The notes beneath the pieces were generated by a model that saw only the letters and a program-made list of their open reading frames with translations, ran no database searches and had not been told where the DNA came from. Of a DNA stretch of 64,000 bases, positions 9,466 to 19,668 are shown piece by piece; positions within the stretch are counted from its first letter, which is position 1; each line of letters starts with the position of its first letter. The DNA comes from Geomonas propionica (lineage in GTDB: Bacteria > Desulfobacterota > Desulfuromonadia > Geobacterales > Geobacteraceae), in the NCBI RefSeq assembly GCF_016458235.1, contig NZ_JAEMHK010000013.1, positions 1-64,000 on the forward strand, read 5' to 3'. A program made the position numbers and the translations under genes.

Positions 9466-9534
9466 CTTCAACGTTGACTTAGCGCCGTTGCGGGCTACGC
9501 TCACCCAGTGATCTTCTGCCGTAAAGGAGGAACC

Positions 9535-10320
9535 ATGCCCGAACTCCCCGATCTCACTATCTACGCTGAAAATCTCGCCAAGGCCCTGACCGGCAAGAAG
9601 GTTCACGAGGTGGCGTATCACCAGAGGGGAAAACTGAACGTGGCCGAAGCGGAACTTTCCCGGGCGGTCAATGGAGCCCAGCTGACCGGCGTGGAGAGGG
9701 CGGGGAAACAGGTCGCCTTCCGGTTCGATAACGGCAACACCCTGCGGGTGCACCTGATGCTGACCGGCGGTTTCGTCCTGACCGATTCCAGCGCGATGAC
9801 AAGCCTGCGCTACCCGGTGCTCACTGTCCGCTTCGACGACGGTTCCGTCCTGGCGGTTACCGACGAAAAGGGATGGGCCAACTTGGCGCTGAACCCCGGC
9901 GACGACAAGGACGCGCCCGACGCTCTTGTCCTCACGCCGGAGCAGCTGGAGCAGCTGTGCCGGAAGAAGCCAAGAGCCCTCATCAAGCCGCTGCTGCTCG
10001 ACCAGGCACTCATCGGCGGCATCGGCAACGCCTACGCCGACGAGATCCTCTGGACCGCGCGCATCTCGCCCAAGTCGCCTGCCGGCAAGCTTCCCCCCGA
10101 AGCGGTCCGGGACTTGGCGGCCGCCATCCCGCAGGTGCTTGAAGATGCCATAGCCGAGCTCAGGAAGCGGCATCCGGACATGGTCGCGGGTGAGTACCGT
10201 GAGTTTTTGAAGGTGCACCGTCCCGAGCTGAAGACTTCCCCCACCGGCGCCAAGATCCTCAAGGAGACCGTACAGTCCAAGCGCACCTACTACACGGAGG
10301 AGCAGCGGCTGTACCAGTAA
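9535..10320 (+). CDS. Fpg/Nei-family DNA glycosylase lacking the zinc finger cysteines
   Basis: This 261-aa base excision repair enzyme starts MPELPDL, so Pro1 and Glu2, the catalytic nucleophile and acid, are present. The helix-two-turn-helix segment is conserved (GGIGNAYADEILWTARISP). At the C-terminus the usual CxxC...CxxC zinc finger is replaced by a Cys-free segment that keeps the hairpin spacing and the DNA-contacting Arg (SPTGAKI ... SKRTYYTEEQ). The protein has only one Cys overall. This resembles the zinc-less finger of NEIL1-type enzymes. The ATG at 9535 has the SD AAAGGAGG five bases upstream. Whether it prefers 8-oxoG or oxidised pyrimidines is open. Confidence 0.9.
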   Translation: MPELPDLTIYAENLAKALTGKKVHEVAYHQRGKLNVAEAELSRAVNGAQLTGVERAGKQVAFRFDNGNTLRVHLMLTGGFVLTDSSAMTSLRYPVLTVRFDDGSVLAVTDEKGWANLALNPGDDKDAPDALVLTPEQLEQLCRKKPRALIKPLLLDQALIGGIGNAYADEILWTARISPKSPAGKLPPEAVRDLAAAIPQVLEDAIAELRKRHPDMVAGEYREFLKVHRPELKTSPTGAKILKETVQSKRTYYTEEQRLYQ

Positions 10321-10370
10321 CGGCGCGTCCTCGCGCTCTCCGCACCACCCCTGTTTCTCAGACCAGCCTC

Positions 10371-10392
10371 CAGCGCCCGCAAGGGCGCTTTT
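10371..10392 (+). terminator. Rho-independent terminator after the Fpg/Nei gene
   Basis: A 7-bp stem AGCGCCC / GGGCGCT has a stable GCAA tetraloop followed by TTT. Confidence 0.65.
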
Positions 10393-10437
10393 GCGTTGCC
10401 GCCACCTGACCTCTCCCGCCTACCAGCTTGCTGCCGG

Positions 10438-10465
10438 TTGACAAGAGCCCGAACGCCGTTACTTT
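10438..10465 (+). promoter_or_regulatory. Possible promoter of the DUF4142 gene
   Basis: TTGACA at 10438-10443 is perfect. The best -10, TACTTT at 10460-10465 with a 16-bp spacer, is weak. Confidence 0.35.
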
Positions 10466-10528
10466 TAGATGGTTAGATTTTGCTAATCTGACATATCGTC
10501 GGCTTCGGCCACAAAAAAAGGAGGCAAC

Positions 10529-11056
10529 ATGAAGAGAAAATTGGTGTGTATGGCGGCGGTTTCCCTGTTTGCGGTATGCAGCCTGGTTCTTCCGGCACTG
10601 GCGGCTGAGAAGCTCACCATGGGCGAGAAATCGTTCATCAAGGAAGCGGCCAGCGGCGGCATGATGGAGGTCGAACTGGGGCAGATGGCCAAGGATAAGG
10701 CCAAATCGCAGGAGGTGAAGGATTTCGCCCAGCGCATGGTAACCGACCATGGCAAGGCTAACGAAGAGCTAAAGAGCGCGGTGGGCAACAGGGTCAAGAT
10801 GCCGACCAAGATGGAGCTAAAGCACAAGTCCACCGTTGAGAAGCTCTCCAAGGCGTCTGCCGACGAGTTCGACAAGAAGTACGCCGAGGCCATGGTGAAG
10901 GACCACAAAAAAGACGTGGAAAAGTTCACTAAGGAAAGCAAGAAGGTCAAGGATCCGGAGCTGAAGGGATGGATCGACAAGACCCTGCCGGTGCTCGAGC
11001 AGCACCTGCAACATGCCAGGGACATGGCTCACAAGCTGGGCGTGGCCGAGAAATAA
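10529..11056 (+). CDS. Secreted DUF4142 protein
   Basis: This is a 175-aa protein with a Sec signal peptide (residues 1-25, cleavage after ALA). The mature part is all-helical and Lys/Glu-rich. It matches DUF4142, a ferritin-like four-helix periplasmic family: MGEKSFIKEAASGGMMEVELGQMAKDKA, then VKDFAQRMVTDHGKANEELK. Family members are often stress-induced, but no enzyme function is established. The SD AAAGGAGG precedes the ATG and the gene ends in a strong terminator at 11088-11122. It appears monocistronic. Confidence 0.9.
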   Translation: MKRKLVCMAAVSLFAVCSLVLPALAAEKLTMGEKSFIKEAASGGMMEVELGQMAKDKAKSQEVKDFAQRMVTDHGKANEELKSAVGNRVKMPTKMELKHKSTVEKLSKASADEFDKKYAEAMVKDHKKDVEKFTKESKKVKDPELKGWIDKTLPVLEQHLQHARDMAHKLGVAEK

Positions 11057-11087
11057 GAAAGCGGCGTCAGCCGCACGAGGTACTAAG

Positions 11088-11122
11088 AAGAGGGGCTTCG
11101 TCGTCAGACGAAGCCCCTCTTT
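11088..11122. terminator. Bidirectional Rho-independent terminator
   Basis: A 14-bp perfect stem (AGAGGGGCTTCGTC / GACGAAGCCCCTCT) with loop GTCA lies between the DUF4142 gene and the converging malQ remnant. T-rich flanks occur on both strands. Confidence 0.85.
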
Positions 11123-11125
11123 GCT

Positions 11126-11546
11126 TCAGCGCGCCCGGTCGTATCTGACCGTCATATCGGCCAGCCGCGCGGCGATGCCCGCCAGCTCGCACGACGGCGG
11201 CAGCCGCCATTGCCAGTTCCCCTCGGTCCTCCCGGGGGTGTTCATGCGCGTCTCCTCCCCCCCCTCCCAAAAGGTCCTGCATCTGGATGACGGCCGTCTG
11301 CGCTACCGACATCAGGGCGAGACGGATCACCTCCCCGTGGGGCTCCCCTTCTGGCGACCGTCCCAGGTAACGCGCCAGCCGCTCCCTCTGGTCGGCCGCG
11401 GCGCCGTCATACCACCCCCGGACCGTGTTGGTGTCGTGCGTCCCGGTGTAGGCTACGCTGTTGACGCTGTGGTTGAGGTCTCCGATGCCGAAGGGAGAGG
11501 GGCGCGAGGTGATGTGGCACAGGATGCCGTTGGAGCGCTTCTTTAT
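11126..11546 (-). pseudogene. malQ: Remnant of 4-alpha-glucanotransferase (amylomaltase): internal deletion, frameshift, lost start
   Basis: Read on the minus strand from 11546, the sequence encodes the MalQ N-terminus (KKRSNGILCHITSRPSPFGI then GDL). It then jumps in frame to the MalQ C-terminal region (NSVAYTGTHDTNTVRGWYDG ... EVIRLALMSVAQTAVIQMQD). Some 370 residues that a normal enzyme would have between are missing. After QDLLGGG a run of eight G (11261-11268) shifts the frame. With seven G the family ending resumes (EETRMNTPGRTEGNWQWRLP ... DRAR, stop at 11126). The expected start codon, after the SD GGAGG, reads ATA. Three independent lesions mark it as a dead gene. An active copy, if any, must lie elsewhere. 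Neighbouring glgX at 16432 shows that glycogen metabolism continues. Confidence 0.85.
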
Positions 11547-11560
11547 GAACTCCTCCGTGG

Positions 11561-11591
11561 AAAAAGCCCCACTCGTGGCAAGTGGGGCTTT
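11561..11591 (-). terminator. Rho-independent terminator of the di-haem cytochrome gene
   Basis: On the minus strand an 11-bp stem (AAAGCCCCACT / AGTGGGGCTTT) is followed by TTTTT. It lies just upstream of the malQ remnant. Confidence 0.85.
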
Positions 11592-11622
11592 GGCTGCAAG
11601 TTGAAGGGTGCCGGATGAGGGG

Positions 11623-13161
11623 CTAGAGCACCCGCAGGAACGCGACCAGGTAGTTCTGTTCCTGCTGGCTGAGCCTTAAGCCCAGCACGAGATCGAAGAA
11701 CTTGACCGTGTCCTCCAACGTAAGGCAGCGGCCGTCATGCATGTAGGGCGGGCTCTCCTTGATGCCGCGCAGGGTAAAGGTCTTGATGGGGCCGTCGCCC
11801 GGCTCCCTGGTGAAGCGGTCGAGCTGCAGGTCGTGCATCTGTTGGTCCAGGTAGAACGGGGCCGGGTGGCACAGGCCGCACCGTCCCTTGCCGAAAAACA
11901 CCTGCTGCCCTGCGAGCTCTGCCTGGGTGGCCCGCTCGGGGACGAGGAAGCCGGCCGGGTCGAGTTTGGGTGCCGGGGGCACGTCGAACATGTTCTGCAT
12001 CTGGGCCATGTGTGCGACCTGGACGCGGCTGATCACGTTCATCCCCTTCTTCGCGGCATGGATTTCGTCGCCGTTGAAGTAGGCGGTACGCTGCTCAAAC
12101 TCGGAGAAGTCCTCGACGGAGCGGAGGCTCCTCTTCGAGGCGTGGATCTGTTGGTTAAAAAGTCCCCTGAGGCTCACCGTGTCGAGCCGGAAGCGGCGCT
12201 CCTGGGGCCGGATGTCGGGGCTCAGGTGAAACTGCGCCGTGGTGTGACCGTTGACATGGCAGTCAAGACAGGCGACGCCCAGGCTCGGCTGGGGTGATTT
12301 GCGGTCATCGGTGGGGTTGAACTCCTCCTGCGGGAAGGGGGTCACCAGCATGCGCAGGCCGTCGAGCTGGACCGGGGTGAGCAGGTCCTTGAACAGGCGG
12401 TAGTAGTTGTTGATGGAGACCACCTCGCCGCGCGATACGTCACCCAATTCCGGCCGGTTCTGCAGGAAGATCGCCGGCGGGAATTCCGGCAGGAATGCTT
12501 CCGGGATGTCGAAGTCGACGTCGAAGCGCTGCAGCCTCGGGAACATGTCGATCTGCATCTGGGGAAAGACCTGGCCGCCGTTCACCTGTTTCGGGTGCGG
12601 GAGCGGCGGGTAGGGGAACAGGTTCCTGGACCTGATCTCGCCGGGATTCATGTCCGCGAGCCTCTCCCAGGTCGTCCCCTGGGCCAGCCGTGCCGTCGGG
12701 CCGACTGCGATCGGTTTGCCGCGCGACATCTTCACGTCGGGCGACAGCCTGGGGCGCAGGTCGTAGCGGGATTCCAGGAGGCGCAGCTGGGTCTCCATCA
12801 CCTTGGGCTTTTCCCCAACGTCCTTCTGGTACACCTCCTGGAAGGTCATCATCGGCTTCTTGGCGTCCAGCGGGTCGCGGTAGAAGTCGAAGCCCAGGGT
12901 CTTTCCTTCATCGGGCTGGTTCTTGAAGGCGGTCGAGGCAGGGGCGGCCTTGGTGGCGCTGAAGAGATCGGACTGGTCGTGGCTTCCCTTTTGCTGTTCC
13001 GGGCGGTTTTGCGGCACTTCCCTCGGCGTCTGGGCTTCCATCGCCGCGTCGGGCGGGGCCGTGCGCGGGGCATGCCCCTCCGCGGTCCAGGAGTTTACGG
13101 CGGGAAGTGCCAGAGCTGCTGCAAGAAAAAGGGACGAGACGACGATTGCATCTTTTCTCAT
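11623..13161 (-). CDS. Secreted di-haem cytochrome c, peroxidase/MauG-like
   Basis: This is a 512-aa protein with a Sec signal peptide (residues 1-27). Two haem c attachment motifs, CLDCH and CGLCH, are present, both in the C-terminal half. The ending TFTLRGIKESPPYMHDGRCLTLEDTVKFFD is the signature of the di-haem cytochrome c peroxidase/MauG superfamily (conserved MHDG loop and the helix after it). The first about 250 residues (rich in Pro, with QxFPQMQIDMFPRLQ) are not part of that core and are specific to this subgroup. Location is periplasmic or outer surface. It may reduce peroxides or oxidise a protein substrate. The gene is monocistronic, with SD AAAGGAG and a terminator at 11561-11591. 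Confidence 0.88.
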   Translation of the reverse strand: MRKDAIVVSSLFLAAALALPAVNSWTAEGHAPRTAPPDAAMEAQTPREVPQNRPEQQKGSHDQSDLFSATKAAPASTAFKNQPDEGKTLGFDFYRDPLDAKKPMMTFQEVYQKDVGEKPKVMETQLRLLESRYDLRPRLSPDVKMSRGKPIAVGPTARLAQGTTWERLADMNPGEIRSRNLFPYPPLPHPKQVNGGQVFPQMQIDMFPRLQRFDVDFDIPEAFLPEFPPAIFLQNRPELGDVSRGEVVSINNYYRLFKDLLTPVQLDGLRMLVTPFPQEEFNPTDDRKSPQPSLGVACLDCHVNGHTTAQFHLSPDIRPQERRFRLDTVSLRGLFNQQIHASKRSLRSVEDFSEFEQRTAYFNGDEIHAAKKGMNVISRVQVAHMAQMQNMFDVPPAPKLDPAGFLVPERATQAELAGQQVFFGKGRCGLCHPAPFYLDQQMHDLQLDRFTREPGDGPIKTFTLRGIKESPPYMHDGRCLTLEDTVKFFDLVLGLRLSQQEQNYLVAFLRVL

Positions 13162-13303
13162 ACGTTAGCTCCTTTAAGGACGGGAATATTTGAACCCGCT
13201 AATTTTTACATGGCCGTCAGGGAAGTCAAACTGCTGAGGGGGAGGTAGCGTGCGCGGGGGGGCGGTGCTGTATCAACCGCACTCTTTGTGGTGCGGCTTC
13301 ACA

Positions 13304-13332
13304 TTGACAGGGCCGTTACCTCACGGTATGTT
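13304..13332 (+). promoter_or_regulatory. Upstream promoter (P1) of the secreted Gly/Tyr-rich protein gene
   Basis: Perfect TTGACA (13304-13309), 17-bp spacer, TATGTT (13327-13332). A short hairpin (CCGCAC / GTGCGG, 13277-13296) lies just upstream. Confidence 0.6.
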
Positions 13333-13347
13333 GTCTCCCGTTAGTTT

Positions 13348-13376
13348 TTGCAGATATTTCGGGCAGGTAGTATACT
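13348..13376 (+). promoter_or_regulatory. Downstream promoter (P2) of the secreted Gly/Tyr-rich protein gene
   Basis: TTGCAG (13348-13353), 17-bp spacer, TATACT (13371-13376). It stands in tandem with P1, and the start codon follows 40 bp downstream. The box set resembles that at 4532-4560. Confidence 0.6.
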
Positions 13377-13415
13377 GAAATCGTTGTAAAACATCCCTCA
13401 AAGGAGGGTCAGGTC

Positions 13416-13961
13416 ATGAAGAAGATCCGGATTAGCACCCTTTTACTTCCGTTGTTCCTGATCGCTGTGTCAGTGACAGGTCCCGTTACCATCAGCCGTG
13501 CCGATTCGGGAGCGCGCGGGGAATCTTACACACGTGTCGCGGATCGCGGCGGCGGTGACGTCGTGGCCCGTGCGGCGACGCGCGGCGGGGGCGGCTACAG
13601 CCGGGGCTACAGCCGCGGCGGTTACAGCTATGGTGGCCACAGGGACGGTGGGCACTTCTCCGGCAGCGTCTATATCGGTCCGAGTTGGGGCTGGGGCTGG
13701 GATCCCTTCTTCTACCCCTATTACTACAACTATCCGGCCTACCCGTACTACTACACCCCGCCGACGGTTGTGGCGCCCCAGGAACCGCAGGAATATATCT
13801 CTCCCGACACCGGCACCGGCGCAGAGCAAACCGGGTACTGGTATTACTGCCGCAAGCCGGCTGGATATTACCCGTACGTGGAGCGCTGCCCCGGCGGATG
13901 GATGAAGGTGGTGCCCGATACAACGCCCCCCGGCCAGTCCGAGGAAGACAAGGAGGATTGA
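13416..13961 (+). CDS. Secreted Gly/Tyr-rich protein
   Basis: This is a 181-aa protein with a signal peptide (residues 1-30, ending SRA). A low-complexity middle is rich in Gly, Ser, Arg and Tyr (GGGGYSRGYSRGGYSYGG). An aromatic stretch follows (FFYPYYYNYPAYPYYY), then a C-terminal motif YWYYCRKPAGYYPYVERCPG with GWMKVVP. That last motif recurs in small secreted or membrane-anchored proteins of many proteobacteria and has two Cys likely to pair. Its function is not known; a surface or envelope role is inferred. The gene is followed after 3 bp by the lipoprotein gene, so both are co-transcribed from tandem promoters. Confidence 0.85.
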   Translation: MKKIRISTLLLPLFLIAVSVTGPVTISRADSGARGESYTRVADRGGGDVVARAATRGGGGYSRGYSRGGYSYGGHRDGGHFSGSVYIGPSWGWGWDPFFYPYYYNYPAYPYYYTPPTVVAPQEPQEYISPDTGTGAEQTGYWYYCRKPAGYYPYVERCPGGWMKVVPDTTPPGQSEEDKED

Positions 13962-13964
13962 AAG

Positions 13965-14495
13965 ATGAGAAAGACCACGACAACAGCTTGGTCGTTGATT
14001 GTCTTCCTGGTGCTCAGCGGCTGCGCCACCATGCCCACGGGCCCAAGCGTCAGGGTGCTGCCGACCCCCGGGAAGTCCTTTGAGCAGTTCATGTCTGAAG
14101 ACGCACTGTGCCGCAGGTACGCCGAACATCAGCTCGGCATGAGCCCGCAAGACACGGCCAACCAGAATACCGCCACCAGCGCGGTGGTCGGTGGGGCCGT
14201 CGGGGCCGGCGTCGGGGCCCTGTTGGGCGCGGCCGGCGGCAATGCGGGTGCCGGCGCGGCGATCGGCGGCGGTACCGGCCTTCTCTTCGGCGCGGCGAGC
14301 GGCAACGAATCGGGCCGCGTCTACGGCTACGAGGCCCAACGGCGCTACGACAACACCTACGTGCAGTGCATGTACGCCAAGGGGAACCAGATCCCGGGAT
14401 CCTCGGTGCGCAAGGTACGCCGTGCGCGGCCTTACACCCCGCCCCCTCCTCCCGACATGTACTCGGTCCCGCCGGATTACTATCCGGAACGTTGA
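13965..14495 (+). CDS. Lipoprotein with glycine-zipper domain
   Basis: This is a 176-aa lipoprotein: basic N-terminus, hydrophobic segment, lipobox LSGC (Cys at about residue 20). Residues about 66-115 form a glycine-zipper membrane segment (AVVGGAVGAGVGALLGAAGG then GAAIGGGTGLLFGAA), as in YMGG-like and outer-membrane glycine-zipper lipoproteins. The C-terminus is Pro/Tyr-rich. It likely sits in the outer membrane. It is second gene of a two-gene operon with the Gly/Tyr-rich secreted protein. Confidence 0.88.
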   Translation: MRKTTTTAWSLIVFLVLSGCATMPTGPSVRVLPTPGKSFEQFMSEDALCRRYAEHQLGMSPQDTANQNTATSAVVGGAVGAGVGALLGAAGGNAGAGAAIGGGTGLLFGAASGNESGRVYGYEAQRRYDNTYVQCMYAKGNQIPGSSVRKVRRARPYTPPPPPDMYSVPPDYYPER

Positions 14496-14502
14496 AAGAA
14501 GT

Positions 14503-14531
14503 AGGGGCGCCTTCCCGGGCGCCCTTTCTTT
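14503..14531 (+). terminator. Rho-independent terminator after the glycine-zipper lipoprotein gene
   Basis: The stem GGGCGCC / GGCGCCC has loop TTCCCG and is followed by TTTCTTTATT. Confidence 0.75.
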
Positions 14532-14572
14532 ATTGATATCCTACGGACATTTCTGGAGAGAGGGTGCGCGAC

Positions 14573-14682
14573 AGAAGGGACTGACTCCGTTAGCCCTGTC
14601 CCTCTCTCTAGCGGAACGCTCTTTTCAGTCGTCACCTTCCCCAAACACTAAGGGGACAGGCACCTGGCGGAGCCAGTCCCCT
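14573..14682. repeat. Inverted pair of REP-like palindromes
   Basis: Two related imperfect palindromes lie 47 bp apart in opposite orientation. One (14576-14603) has core GGGACTGACTCCG...CTGTCCC. The other (14651-14682) has core GGGGACAGGCACC...GCCAGTCCCC. A third, better copy is at 63282-63312. The arrangement is that of a REP doublet. It fills the gap between the lipoprotein terminator and lnt. Confidence 0.7.
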
Positions 14683-14776
14683 AGATTGTGCTTATTAAGC
14701 GGCTGTGCTATCGTGCCAGCCTGCGCAAGCGTCGGGCCGCATCCGCGGCTGCAGTTATTCCGAAAGAGGTCCATCC

Positions 14777-16321
14777 TTGACTACTTCCACAAACTTCAAG
14801 TTCCTGCTGCCGTGGTGTGCCGCGGTGGTGACCGGCATCCTCATGTTCCTGGGCTACGCCGGCTTCGATCACTTCTACCTGGAATGGTTCTTCCTGGTCC
14901 CCCTGCTCTGGGCGCTGCGGGACCAGCGGCCGGCCCGCGCCTTCTGGCTCGGCTGGCTGGCCGGTATCGTCGGGCATGGAGGAGGCTTTTACTGGATCAT
15001 CCAGATGTTCCAGCAGTTCGCGGGTGCCCCCTTTATCGCCGGGGTATTCGGCCTTTTGCTCCTGGCCGCCGCCAACGGCATGGTGCTGGCGCTCTGGGCG
15101 TGGGGGACGACTGTGTTAACCCGGGACCGGCAATGGCGGGTGCTCTGGGTGGCACCGGTATTGTGGACCGCGATCGAGAAGCTCTGGCCGGAGGTCTTCC
15201 CCAACTATCTCGGCGCGAGCCAGTACCGCATGGCGCATCTCACCCAGATTGCCGATTTTGCCGGCATCCTCGGCGTCTCCTTTCTGGTGGTCTACATCAA
15301 CGCGACTCTGTTCTGGGTGACGCTCCGCTGGCGCGAGCAAAGGGCTGTGCCCTGGGGGGCCGTGTCGGCGCTGGCCGTGACGCTTATGCTGGTGGCGGGG
15401 TACGGGGAAGTGCGCCTGCGTGAGGTGGATCGAAAGCTCGCCACGGCGCCCACGATGACCGTGGGGCTGGTGCAGACCAACCGTGGCGCGGCGGAGAATC
15501 ACCTGGCGGTGGAGCTGATGCAGAAGGAACACCGCGAGATGTCGCAAGAACTGGTAGCGGCGCGAAAGCCGGACCTGGTGGTCTGGCCCGAAGGGGTACT
15601 GAGCGTTTCCCTCAACTCCCGCCAGGGGAGTCTCCCCACCTGGGCGCTCGGCGACCTGCACACCCCGCTCCTCTTCGGGACCTGTCTGCAGATCAGGGAG
15701 GAGGGGGAGACACGCTTTTGCAACAGCGCGCTGCTGGCGGACGGCTCGGGACGCATCCTCGGCAGCTACGACAAGACGGTGCTGGTTCCCTTCGGTGAGT
15801 ACATCCCCTTTGGCGACATCTTCCCGCAGCTCTACGCCTGGTCCCCCTACAGCGCGAAGTTCTTCTCGGGCCGGAGCGTGGAGCCGCTCAAGCTGGGCGA
15901 CCGCCTGCTCTCGGTCAGCATCTGCTACGAGGACATCTTCCCGACCCACATCCGGAAGCTGATGCGCGGCGGACGCGCGGGGCGGCAGCCGGAGGTGATG
16001 GTCAACATCACCAATGACTCCTGGTACGGCAACTCGGTCGAGCCGATGGAACATTTGGCGCTGGCCAGCTTCCGCTCCATCGAAAACCGTCGCTCGCTCG
16101 TGCGCGGCACCAATACCGGCATCTCGGCCATCGTCGACCCCGCCGGCCGCATCGTCAGCCGTACCGGAGTCTGGACCAGGGAGGTCCTGGTGGGGCGGGT
16201 GCCGCTTTGGAAAGGTGGGACGCTGTACGGAGCGGCGGGTGACTGGATCGGCTGGCTCTGCGCGGTAATCTCGGTGTGCCTGATTGCCGCAACGACTCTT
16301 TCTAAAAAAGCACGCGCCTGA
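14777..16321 (+). CDS. lnt: Apolipoprotein N-acyltransferase
   Basis: Lnt is the inner-membrane enzyme that adds the third acyl chain to the N-terminal Cys of lipoproteins. The protein is 514 aa from the TTG at 14777, which follows the SD AAAGAGG; an upstream in-frame GTG at 14705 would add an unlikely Cys/Arg-rich leader. About 6-7 N-terminal TM segments are followed by a periplasmic nitrilase-like domain. The triad is Glu at about 272 (VVWPEGVLS), Lys at about 333 (YDKTVLVPFGEYIPF) and Cys at about 383 (SICYEDIFP). A last TM segment is at the C-terminus. It serves the Lol system encoded at 32659-34582. Confidence 0.95.
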   Translation: MTTSTNFKFLLPWCAAVVTGILMFLGYAGFDHFYLEWFFLVPLLWALRDQRPARAFWLGWLAGIVGHGGGFYWIIQMFQQFAGAPFIAGVFGLLLLAAANGMVLALWAWGTTVLTRDRQWRVLWVAPVLWTAIEKLWPEVFPNYLGASQYRMAHLTQIADFAGILGVSFLVVYINATLFWVTLRWREQRAVPWGAVSALAVTLMLVAGYGEVRLREVDRKLATAPTMTVGLVQTNRGAAENHLAVELMQKEHREMSQELVAARKPDLVVWPEGVLSVSLNSRQGSLPTWALGDLHTPLLFGTCLQIREEGETRFCNSALLADGSGRILGSYDKTVLVPFGEYIPFGDIFPQLYAWSPYSAKFFSGRSVEPLKLGDRLLSVSICYEDIFPTHIRKLMRGGRAGRQPEVMVNITNDSWYGNSVEPMEHLALASFRSIENRRSLVRGTNTGISAIVDPAGRIVSRTGVWTREVLVGRVPLWKGGTLYGAAGDWIGWLCAVISVCLIAATTLSKKARA

Positions 16322-16323
16322 GT

Positions 16324-16351
16324 TTGACTGAAAAACAGAATGATCTATAGT
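16324..16351 (+). promoter_or_regulatory. Predicted sigma70 promoter of glgX
   Basis: TTGACT (16324-16329), 16-bp spacer, TATAGT (16346-16351), immediately after the lnt stop codon. Confidence 0.55.
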
Positions 16352-16431
16352 CTCACAGGATCAAAAGCGCAGTCAGAGCCTCACCCTCACAGAGAGCACG
16401 GTCAAGCTATGTGATCGGTCGGAAGGAAACA

Positions 16432-18564
<2,133 letters not shown>

Positions 18565-18579
18565 GGGGAAGGAGCTGAT

Positions 18580-19662
18580 ATGTCATCCGTCTTCGGTACC
18601 TTGTTCAGAGTTTCCACCTTCGGCGAGAGCCACTGCGCAGCGGTCGGCGCCGTTGTGGACGGCGCACCGGCCGGGATGCGCCTTTGCGAGTCCGACATCC
18701 AGCCGCAACTGGACCGCCGCCGTCCCGGGCAGAGCGCGCTCAGCACCCCGCGCGAGGAAGAAGACCTGGTCACCATCCTCTCCGGCGTGGAGGGGGGCGT
18801 GACCCTGGGCACCCCCATCGGGCTCATGGTCTATAACCGCGACCAGCGCCCCGGCGATTACCAGGAGATGTCACAGGTTCCCCGCCCTTCGCACGCCGAT
18901 TACACCTACCAGGTTAAGTACGGGGTGCGCGCCTCCAGCGGCGGCGGGCGCTCCTCCGCGCGCGAGACCATCGCCCGCGTGGCGGCCGGCGCCATCGCGG
19001 AAAAGTATCTGGCCGAGCGCCACGGCGTGGAGATCGTGGCCTGGGTGGACAGCGTGGGGGCGCTTGAGGCCGGCGCCGTCGACCTGGAGCGGATCACGCG
19101 GCAGCAGGTGGACCAGCACCCGGTCCGTTGCGGCAACCCCACCATGAGCCAGGCCATGGCCGACCTCATCACCCAGGTGAAAAGCCGCGATGATTCCGTG
19201 GGAGGGACGGTAAGCTGCGTCTGCCGCAACCTGCCCGCCGGGCTCGGCGAGCCCGCCTTCGACAAACTGGAGGCCCTTCTGGCGCATGCCATGCTCTCCA
19301 TTCCCGCCAGCAAGGGTTTCGAGATCGGCTCAGGCTTCAGCGGCAGCCGCATGCTGGGCAGCGCCCACAACGATCCCTTCGTGGACAAGGGGGGACGGCT
19401 CGGGACGGCGACGAACTACTCGGGAGGCGTGCAGGGGGGGATTTCCAACGGGGAGCCGATCTATTTCCGGGTGGCCTTCAAGCCGCCGGCGACGGTGGCC
19501 CTGCCGCAGAAGACCGCCCGCTTCGACGGCAGCGAGACCATCCTGGAGGCCAAGGGGCGCCACGACCCCTGCATCGTGCCCCGGGCGGTGCCGGTGGTGG
19601 AGTCGATGGCGGCGCTGGTGTTGATGGACCTGTTGTTGAGGCAGGAGTACCGCAAGAGGTAG
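18580..19662 (+). CDS. aroC: Chorismate synthase
   Basis: AroC makes chorismate from EPSP with reduced FMN as the last shikimate step. The 360-aa protein shows the family signatures [20 protein letters not shown] near the N-terminus, RPSHADYTY, and the FMN-binding [14 protein letters not shown]. It ends with the conserved [17 protein letters not shown]. The SD GGAAGGAG precedes the ATG. Its 3' end nearly touches the converging adhesin-E-like gene (6-bp gap). Confidence 0.97.
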   Translation: MSSVFGTLFRVSTFGESHCAAVGAVVDGAPAGMRLCESDIQPQLDRRRPGQSALSTPREEEDLVTILSGVEGGVTLGTPIGLMVYNRDQRPGDYQEMSQVPRPSHADYTYQVKYGVRASSGGGRSSARETIARVAAGAIAEKYLAERHGVEIVAWVDSVGALEAGAVDLERITRQQVDQHPVRCGNPTMSQAMADLITQVKSRDDSVGGTVSCVCRNLPAGLGEPAFDKLEALLAHAMLSIPASKGFEIGSGFSGSRMLGSAHNDPFVDKGGRLGTATNYSGGVQGGISNGEPIYFRVAFKPPATVALPQKTARFDGSETILEAKGRHDPCIVPRAVPVVESMAALVLMDLLLRQEYRKR

Positions 19663-19668
19663 GAACTG

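Noticed and set aside
11067-11330. Short frame on the minus strand as a separate 87-aa gene
   Set aside because: Its first part is out-of-context MalQ sequence and its end is the wrong frame after the 8-G run. It is explained by the malQ remnant.
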